Below, in pieces: positions 53,840-58,798 of a stretch of DNA of 58,798 nt. The notes under the pieces are model-generated. The model was not told where the DNA came from. It saw nothing but the letters and a program-made list of their open reading frames with translations, and did no database searches. Source of the DNA: Bifidobacterium margollesii (GTDB taxonomy: Bacteria > Actinomycetota > Actinomycetes > Actinomycetales > Bifidobacteriaceae); contig NZ_NMWU01000028.1 of assembly GCF_002860355.1 (NCBI RefSeq), positions 1 to 58,798 of the forward strand. The letters run 5' to 3'. Position numbers and translations under genes: made by a program. Positions within the stretch are counted from its first letter, which is position 1, and every line of letters begins with the position of its first letter.

Positions 53840-56563
53840 ATGACTGATTTGAATGCGTTGAATCTGGAAGCGGGAAGTCTGGTCGGGGGGTATACGCTGA
53901 TCTCCCGTCTCGGCGGCGGCGCAATGGGCTCCGTATGGCGGGTGAAGGACGACGGCGGCACCGTATACGCCATGAAGATTCTGCGCGATTCGCTGGTGGA
54001 CGACGAGCCCGCAGGCGAGGATGACACCGCGCGCACGTCTGCGAACGGATTCCGTACCGGCGAGACCAGCAAGGCCACGGCCCGCGAGCGCCTGCGGCGC
54101 GAGGCGGCCGCGCTGCGACGGGTGAATCATCCCGGCGTGTGCCAGATCGTGGATATGGAGCTTGATGATTCGCTGGCGTTCATCGTCACGGAGCTGATCG
54201 AGGGCAAGAATCTGCGTGAGGATGTAGCCGCGAACGGACGGTATGTGGCCGGTGATCTGGAGCGTTTGGCGCGTAAGCTGATCGACGCGGTGTCGGCCGT
54301 GCATCGGGCCGGCATTATTCACCGTGATATCAAACCGACCAATGTGATGATCTCCCGTACCGGCCCGGTACTGGTGGATTTCGGCATTGCGATGGGAGAG
54401 GGTGAAAGCCATGTAACCCGTACCGGTCTGGTGATGGGTACGCCGGGATTCATCGCCCCCGAAATCATCGACGGCGTGGAGTCGAGCGAGGCGACCGACT
54501 GGTGGAGTGTGGCCGCGGTTCTGGCGTTCGCCGCCACCGGCCGCCCGGTATTCGGCACGAAACCGATGATGGCCGTGCTGGAGCGTGCAGCGGCCGGCCA
54601 TGCGAATCTGGCCGGGTTGCCGCCTCGCACCACGGCTGCGTTCCGTCGAGCGCTCAGTCCGAACCGTGATGAGCGGTGCACGCCGCTGGAACTGTTGCAG
54701 ACGATCGAACGGGATGCGCTTACTCCCGAACTGTGGTCGTTCTCGGCAGCGTCGGCATTGTCCGGCATCGGGGAGGCCGGGGCAGGAGCCGCTGCAACCG
54801 ACACCGCCGATGACGTGCCGTCCAGCGCACCGGCTTCCGGAAGCACGGCCGTCACCGGTCCCACCGATTCCGTGTATACGCCGTCCTTCATCAATACGGC
54901 GCTCGGAGACGGCGGCGACGCCGTCCCGCCGATCAGTTCCGGCGGTTTTCCGGCGATCGGTGGCAGCTTGACAGGTCAGACCACCCCCGCCACCGATAGC
55001 GGTACCAATAAGACAGGTAGTTCGACCGACGGTGAGACCGGCAACGGCAAGGGGGCGGTGCGCCCTTTTGGAGAAAATTCCGCCGACCCCGATAATCCCC
55101 GTACCCTCTGGAAGGAACAGGATGAACGGGCCGACGCAGCCGCCTTCACCAATGCTGCGGCCACCATGCCGTTGAAGGCTCGGACCTTCGATCCGCGTGC
55201 CCATGCGAATGATTTGGGCACGGTGGCCTTGCATACGGCCGCCAGCGAAAACCCGACTCCCGATTCCGACGAGTCGCCGATGAAAACATCGGTTATGCCG
55301 GTCGACGCGGTACCGACCATGGCCGTACCCAACGATCACATGGTCGTCGACCGTGCAACCAACAACCGCGCAACCAACGACCAAACGATCGGCAGCAATG
55401 GTCTGCCCAACGACGGCATGCCGCTCGGCACGCAGATCGTCACCAAAGCCAGCATTCCGGCACCGGCGAAACCGGCTGCGGAGGCTGGGATCGCAGCGGC
55501 GCCGGCCATTCGCCCGCTGAGCGCAACCGTGCCGATATCTCGCGTGCCGCTGCCGCCCAGCGCATCAGCGCAGTCCGTCACGGCGCCATCGGCAGCGATA
55601 CCGGCACCGCCACGCCCGCGAATGGCCCAGTCCTCCGTCATGACGTCGCCACCGCCAGCCGATCCGGAGGCGACGACCGTCATGGCGCCACTGGAAAACA
55701 TGACGCCACTGGAAGACATGACGCCACTGGAAGAGCCGGATGACTATGCCGAACCGCAATACCCGGCTCCGGTGTATACCGAACCTCCCGCAGACATCAA
55801 CCCCGTACCGTACGACGGTTCGTACGATCACGAAGGCGCCATGACCTCCTGGTACATGCCGCGAGGCCGTTCGCTGCTGATGCTGCTCACCGTACCGCTG
55901 TGTCTGTTCGCCGCCACCGCTCCGTTCGGCGGCGCGATTGCAGCCGCGTTCCTGCTGTGGGCGTTCACCGTACTGGGACTTTCCACACGATCGCAGCTGA
56001 AACGCGAAGCCAAACGCGGCGGCGAGCGCAAAAGCACCGATAGCGCGTGGATCATCGGTGCTCTCCCCTGGCATTTGGTGAAGGGACTCGCACTGGCGAT
56101 CGGACCGGCACTGCTGATGGTCGTGATTCTGCTAACGCTGTCATCGTTCCTCACCGTGGCGTTGAACCTGATCAGCGCCGATTTCGTGATTTCGATCGCC
56201 CGATTCGACATCCGCATTCCGGTTGCAGCCGACGTGCCGCTATCCGCATCCGGTCTGATGCTGTTCCTGTCGATGGCAGCGTCGTGGTCCGTGGCCGCAC
56301 TGGGACCATATTCCCGAACGGCCCGGCTTGGGGCGGGAGCCGTGCGAGGCGCCTACGGCTCCCCCAAACCCCCTTGGCGATTCAGCGACCCAGCAGACGA
56401 TAGACAGGATGAAAACGGTTTCACTGTTTCGGATGAGAATGTGCAGTCAGCCCGCCGCCGGAACTGGACGCTGACGATCATCTGGGCGGTACTGATCCTG
56501 ACCGGCATAGCGCTGATCCTCGCCAACAACAGCATCGACTGGTCGCCGCTCGTGCTGTCCTGA
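53840..56563 (+). CDS. Membrane Ser/Thr protein kinase with multi-pass C-terminus
   Basis: The 907-residue protein has a Hanks-type kinase domain (about 10-285): LGGGAMGSVW, AMKIL, HRDIKPTNVM, VDFGIA and GTPGFIAPE. A long disordered Ala/Pro/Thr linker (about 300-660) with MTPLEDMTPLEE repeats follows. The C-terminus then carries about four hydrophobic helices (about 675-710, 745-775, 803-825, 880-898). PknB kinases normally have a single helix and external PASTA repeats; here there are none. It may sense membrane or lipid state; that is inference. An ATG nine bases upstream (53831) is an alternative start. Confidence 0.88.
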   Translation: MTDLNALNLEAGSLVGGYTLISRLGGGAMGSVWRVKDDGGTVYAMKILRDSLVDDEPAGEDDTARTSANGFRTGETSKATARERLRREAAALRRVNHPGVCQIVDMELDDSLAFIVTELIEGKNLREDVAANGRYVAGDLERLARKLIDAVSAVHRAGIIHRDIKPTNVMISRTGPVLVDFGIAMGEGESHVTRTGLVMGTPGFIAPEIIDGVESSEATDWWSVAAVLAFAATGRPVFGTKPMMAVLERAAAGHANLAGLPPRTTAAFRRALSPNRDERCTPLELLQTIERDALTPELWSFSAASALSGIGEAGAGAAATDTADDVPSSAPASGSTAVTGPTDSVYTPSFINTALGDGGDAVPPISSGGFPAIGGSLTGQTTPATDSGTNKTGSSTDGETGNGKGAVRPFGENSADPDNPRTLWKEQDERADAAAFTNAAATMPLKARTFDPRAHANDLGTVALHTAASENPTPDSDESPMKTSVMPVDAVPTMAVPNDHMVVDRATNNRATNDQTIGSNGLPNDGMPLGTQIVTKASIPAPAKPAAEAGIAAAPAIRPLSATVPISRVPLPPSASAQSVTAPSAAIPAPPRPRMAQSSVMTSPPPADPEATTVMAPLENMTPLEDMTPLEEPDDYAEPQYPAPVYTEPPADINPVPYDGSYDHEGAMTSWYMPRGRSLLMLLTVPLCLFAATAPFGGAIAAAFLLWAFTVLGLSTRSQLKREAKRGGERKSTDSAWIIGALPWHLVKGLALAIGPALLMVVILLTLSSFLTVALNLISADFVISIARFDIRIPVAADVPLSASGLMLFLSMAASWSVAALGPYSRTARLGAGAVRGAYGSPKPPWRFSDPADDRQDENGFTVSDENVQSARRRNWTLTIIWAVLILTGIALILANNSIDWSPLVLS

Positions 56564-56763
56564 AGCCCGTCGACGAACGGCTTCCAATATCGGCCGGTCG
56601 CATAACCGTCCAGTCATACGGCCGATCATCACCATTTATTTACCCTGTCTCGCTATACTGAACCGCAGTCGCCGGCCGGATGTCTATTCGCATCACGTTC
56701 GGCGGTCCTCTATCGGAGGCGAATCACACATCCGAAGAAATGAAGGATATTCCGGGGAACATC

Positions 56764-57750
56764 ATGGCTGGAAACACGGGGAACACCAACAACTCGAAGA
56801 ACACCGCACAGGGGAAGAACAGTCAGCGAAAGCCCGCGACCCGCAAGGCGCGTCAGGCAGCCGCGGAGGCCGCAGCCAAGGCCCGCGCCGAACAGGCAGC
56901 AAAGGATCGCCGCGTGCAGACCATCATCGGCATCGCCGTGGTGGTCGTGGTGGCGATTGTCCTCGGTGCGATCGGCTTCGGTATCTGGAGGTCGAACCAC
57001 CCCACTCAGGACGCCGGCGAATACAATTCGGCATGGTCCGCCGTGCAGAAGGCCGAGCCCAAGCCCGCCCACTCCACAGAAAAGGGCGGATTCGTGATCT
57101 CCAAGAACGGTCTCGACAAGCCGGTGAAGGACGTGCCCACCGTGGCGGTGTACATGGACTTCATGTGCCCGGGATGCGGTGCGATGGAACGCCAGCTCGG
57201 CACCACCTATCAGCAGATGGTCGACGCCGGCCAGATCAATCTCGAAATCCATCCGATGGCCTTCATGGACCGCTACTCCACCGACGAATACTCCACCCGT
57301 GCAGGCAATGCGGCCATTGAGATCGCCGAGGCGGAACCCCAGCATCTGCTGAAGTTCATCGAACTGATGTACGCCGAGGACTTCCAGCCCAATGAAAGCG
57401 ACTACCAGCCCGTCTCCAACGCCGACATCAAGCAGCAGGCGGTCGCGGCCGGGGTGAGCGAATCCGTGGCGGCCAGGGCCACCGATGAGGACTACCAGTA
57501 CAAGAGCTGGCTCTCCGCCATGAGCACCTTCACCCCGCTGCGCTCGGAACTGTGGAACCGGAGCGGCCAGCTCAAGGGTCAGATGAGCACGCCCACGATC
57601 ACCGTCAATGGCGAGTACTGGGACCGCAACAAGCTCGGTTCCACCGACATGCGTACCGGCCTGCTCAAGGCCATCGGTCTTGACGCCTCCGCGGTCGGCA
57701 AAGCCGGCACCCTGCCCTCGATCGGCACCGGAACCGAACTGACCTACTGA
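56764..57750 (+). CDS. Membrane-anchored DsbA-like thioredoxin-fold protein
   Basis: The 328-residue protein has a basic Ala/Lys/Arg-rich cytoplasmic N-terminus (about 20-50), one membrane helix (TIIGIAVVVVVAIVLGAIGF) and an extracytoplasmic thioredoxin_4 domain with active site FMCPGCGAME and a cis-proline segment STPTITVNG. Such actinobacterial proteins form disulfides in secreted proteins. The start MAGNTGNTNN follows GGGGAAC; an upstream ATG lacks a ribosome site. It lies downstream of the Ser/Thr kinase but with a 200-base gap. Confidence 0.9.
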   Translation: MAGNTGNTNNSKNTAQGKNSQRKPATRKARQAAAEAAAKARAEQAAKDRRVQTIIGIAVVVVVAIVLGAIGFGIWRSNHPTQDAGEYNSAWSAVQKAEPKPAHSTEKGGFVISKNGLDKPVKDVPTVAVYMDFMCPGCGAMERQLGTTYQQMVDAGQINLEIHPMAFMDRYSTDEYSTRAGNAAIEIAEAEPQHLLKFIELMYAEDFQPNESDYQPVSNADIKQQAVAAGVSESVAARATDEDYQYKSWLSAMSTFTPLRSELWNRSGQLKGQMSTPTITVNGEYWDRNKLGSTDMRTGLLKAIGLDASAVGKAGTLPSIGTGTELTY

Positions 57751-57751
57751 T

Positions 57752-57802
57752 CGACTGTTCGGCGGATGACTGACTGGCCGCCGGTCATCCGCCGAACAGT
57801 CG
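57752..57802. terminator. 19-bp perfect inverted repeat after the DsbA-like gene
   Basis: CGACTGTTCGGCGGATGAC (57752-57770) pairs perfectly with 57784-57802. It begins one base past the stop. There is no T-tract; a second hairpin follows directly. Confidence 0.75.
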
Positions 57803-57840
57803 CCGGCAGCTCCGCGGCCATCAGCGGAGTTGTCGGTTTT
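57803..57840 (+). terminator. Rho-independent terminator overlapping the tRNA-Thr promoter
   Basis: CCGGCAGCTCCGC (57803-57815) pairs with GCGGAGTTGTCGG (57824-57836), 13 bp with two G-T pairs, followed by TTTT. The right arm includes the -35 of the tRNA-Thr promoter. Confidence 0.8.
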
Positions 57841-57859
57841 CCCAACGTTTCGTTATACT
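57830..57859 (+). promoter_or_regulatory. Promoter of tRNA-Thr
   Basis: TTGTCG (57830-57835) and TATACT (57854-57859) are 18 bases apart. The GGTTCACGG/CCGTGAACC-like hairpin (about 57866-57888) lies between the start site and the tRNA. Confidence 0.65.
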
Positions 57860-57897
57860 TGCTTCGTTCACGGTCGCGAACCGTGAACAAGCAGTCA

Positions 57898-57971
57898 GCC
57901 TCCTTAGCTCAGTTGGCCAGAGCAGCCGCCTTGTAAGCGGCAGGTCGTCAGTTCGAACCTGACAGGAGGCT
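57898..57971 (+). tRNA. tRNA-Thr (TGT)
   Basis: This 74-base tRNA has acceptor GCCTCCT/AGGAGGC, D-arm TAGCTCAGTTGGCCAGAGCA, anticodon stem GCCGC/GCGGC with loop CTTGTAA (anticodon TGT) and T-loop GTTCGAACC. CCA is not encoded. Confidence 0.95.
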
Positions 57972-58110
57972 CTTTCATCGGCGTCGAGAGCCGAAAATCC
58001 GACATCTTCACGGAACACGCCGATACATCCTTCCCCGGTATTCGCGTTAGTATTATGCATAAATCATGGCCTAACGGCCTCGTGTAAGTGGGGAATACAT
58101 AACTTGCCGC

Positions 58111-58247
58111 GAGTAAGGACTCAGGAGCTTCCCCCATCATTACAGCTTCTGAGATAAATGGGATGGAGCATCCCCCAACCCGCTCCGTCCCCTGAGAGGC
58201 GCCGGAATCATCCCCCTTCTAAAACCGGCGCCTCTCCTTTCTTTTTT
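58111..58247 (+). ncRNA. 6C-like small RNA
   Basis: Two hairpins each expose a run of cytosines. Hairpin 1 is CTCAGGAGCT (58120-58129)/AGCTTCTGAG (58144-58153) with CCCCC in the loop. Hairpin 2 is GATGGAGC (58162-58169)/GCTCCGTC (58182-58189) with loop ATCCCCCAACCC. A strong terminator follows (AGAGGCGCCGG 58195-58205/CCGGCGCCTCT 58225-58235, then CTTTCTTTTTT). This is the layout of the actinobacterial 6C RNA, a trans-acting sRNA whose C-rich loops pair with G-rich ribosome sites. The 5' end is uncertain: a TATTAT at 58051-58056 could start it near 58063. Confidence 0.8.
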
Positions 58248-58284
58248 CGCCCGGTTCCCCCTATAACCCCTATACCCGGTTTCC

Positions 58285-58345
58285 TCTATATCCGGCTTCC
58301 CCTTGAGGGGAAGCTGTCAGCAAAGCTGACTGATGAGGTGACAGA
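58285..58345. repeat. Dispersed CTTCCCC/GATGAGGTG element
   Basis: GGCTTCCCCTTGAGGGGAAG, then GTCAGCAAAGCTGAC and TGATGAGGTG, form two palindromes and a tail. The same arrangement, with other bases in the second palindrome, stands at 33281-33335. It abuts the end of the IS3-family element. Confidence 0.7.
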
Positions 58346-58354
58346 CAGCCTTCC

Positions 58355-58379
58355 TGAACTGCGCCCCAATTGTTAGACG
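58355..58379. mobile_element. Terminal inverted repeat of the IS3-family element
   Basis: TGAACTGCGCCCCAATTG and following bases have the form of IS3/IS150-group ends (TGAACTGC-CCCCAA-GTT). It lies 22 bases beyond the end of the transposase frame. The other end is outside the window. Confidence 0.65.
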
Positions 58380-58400
58380 CGGTTTATTAAGGGTACCTGA

Positions 58401-58798
58401 TCAGGCTGCGAGGGACATACTCCGGAATTCCTCCGGGGTGCGTCCCTCCAGCCGTCTCTGGCGTCGTCTGGTGTTCCAGTGGATGATGTACTCGTTCAGA
58501 CCGGTCTCGAACTCCTCGTAGGAGGCGAACTCGCGGCCGGTGTAGAACTCGTCCTTGAGATGGCCGAACACCTGCTCGGTCGCGGCGTTGTCGATGCAGT
58601 CGCCCTTCCTGCTCATGGACTGGCGTATGCCCAGTTCCGCGAGACGGTCGCGCCACCACCGGTGCTGGTACTGCCATCCCATGTCGCTGTGGAGCACGGG
58701 ATCGACGCCCTCGGGCAGACGGTCCTCGAGCATGGCGAGCAGCCTTCGCTGCTGGGCGAGGTCGGGACGCCGGCTTACGTCCCAGGCGACGATCTCCT
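58401..58798 (-). mobile_element. IS3-family transposase (OrfB), C-terminal part
   Basis: The frame enters from the right edge and stops at 58401. It shows the second catalytic Asp in HSDMGWQYQH and the Glu region SRKGDCIDNAATEQVFGHLK, then the IS3 C-terminus YIIHWNTRRRQRRLEGRTPE: the rve integrase core of OrfB. It catalyses transposition of its own element. The visible part is intact; the first catalytic Asp and OrfA lie beyond the window. Confidence 0.92.

Noticed and set aside
57821-58140. Two overlapping minus-strand frames of about 80 residues
   Set aside because: Both read antisense through tRNA-Thr (VRTDDLP/RFELTT peptides), a known tRNA artefact.

Overview
The window looks like a chromosomal segment of a high-GC Bifidobacterium or close relative; I do not assign a species. 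The evidence is the gene set: pdxS-pdxT, a tandem FluC/CrcB pair, a GH51 arabinofuranosidase beside a LacI regulator, two GPH-type sugar symporters, an MsmK/UgpC-type ATPase, a membrane-anchored Ser/Thr kinase, an actinobacterial-type Tgt and dCTP deaminase, and a 6C-like RNA with C-rich loops. All are high-GC and preceded by AGGAGG-type ribosome sites. Both window edges lie in insertion sequences (IS30-like on the left, IS3-like on the right).

Layout. 1-6.5 kb: IS30 remnant, a DUF2974 hydrolase-like protein, two tandem aldehyde dehydrogenase paralogues, then pdxT/pdxS (vitamin B6) on the minus strand. 6.5-18.2 kb: a ClC antiporter, an arabinoside module (GPH symporter, GH51, divergent LacI regulator), crcB pair, purA, and an orphan GPH symporter with a promoter and a perfect LacI-type operator. 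18.2-24 kb is the accessory island. A perfect 142-bp direct repeat of the 3' end of an inositol-monophosphatase gene brackets about 4.6 kb. That segment holds a Schlafen AlbA_2/ATPase gene broken by one in-frame amber codon and a zinc-ribbon/PASTA-like membrane protein. 24.6-33 kb: tRNA-Gly, htpX, ferredoxin-NADP reductase, an asparagine permease/asparaginase operon, and a TPCP-type heavy-metal ATPase. 33.4-43.6 kb: HtrA protease, tgt, nitroreductase, tRNA-Leu, MsrAB fusion, FMN reductase, a YtrA-like GntR regulator with an MFS transporter, and dcd. 43.6-58 kb: LacI regulator, a P2A calcium-type ATPase, a TrmH/RlmB methyltransferase, a DUF4032 kinase-like protein with a G10 tract in its upstream region, the MsmK ATPase, a GT2 glycosyltransferase, a Ser/Thr kinase with a multi-pass C-terminus, a DsbA-like membrane thioredoxin, tRNA-Thr, the 6C-like RNA, and an IS3-family transposase.

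Functional themes are sugar uptake and arabinoside degradation under LacI control, redox and sulfoxide repair, metal and halide export, and envelope signalling. Intergenic regions are unusually rich in structured repeats. Several share one architecture: GTCAC-type palindromes flanking a conserved 15-mer, CGTTG-N2-AT-N2-CAAG.

The most unusual points are the 142-bp repeat-bracketed island with its amber-interrupted AlbA gene, the dispersed palindrome/15-mer intergenic family, the G10 tract ahead of the DUF4032 gene, and the kinase-less zinc-ribbon/PASTA receptor-like protein. All identifications are by reading the sequence; no database search was run.
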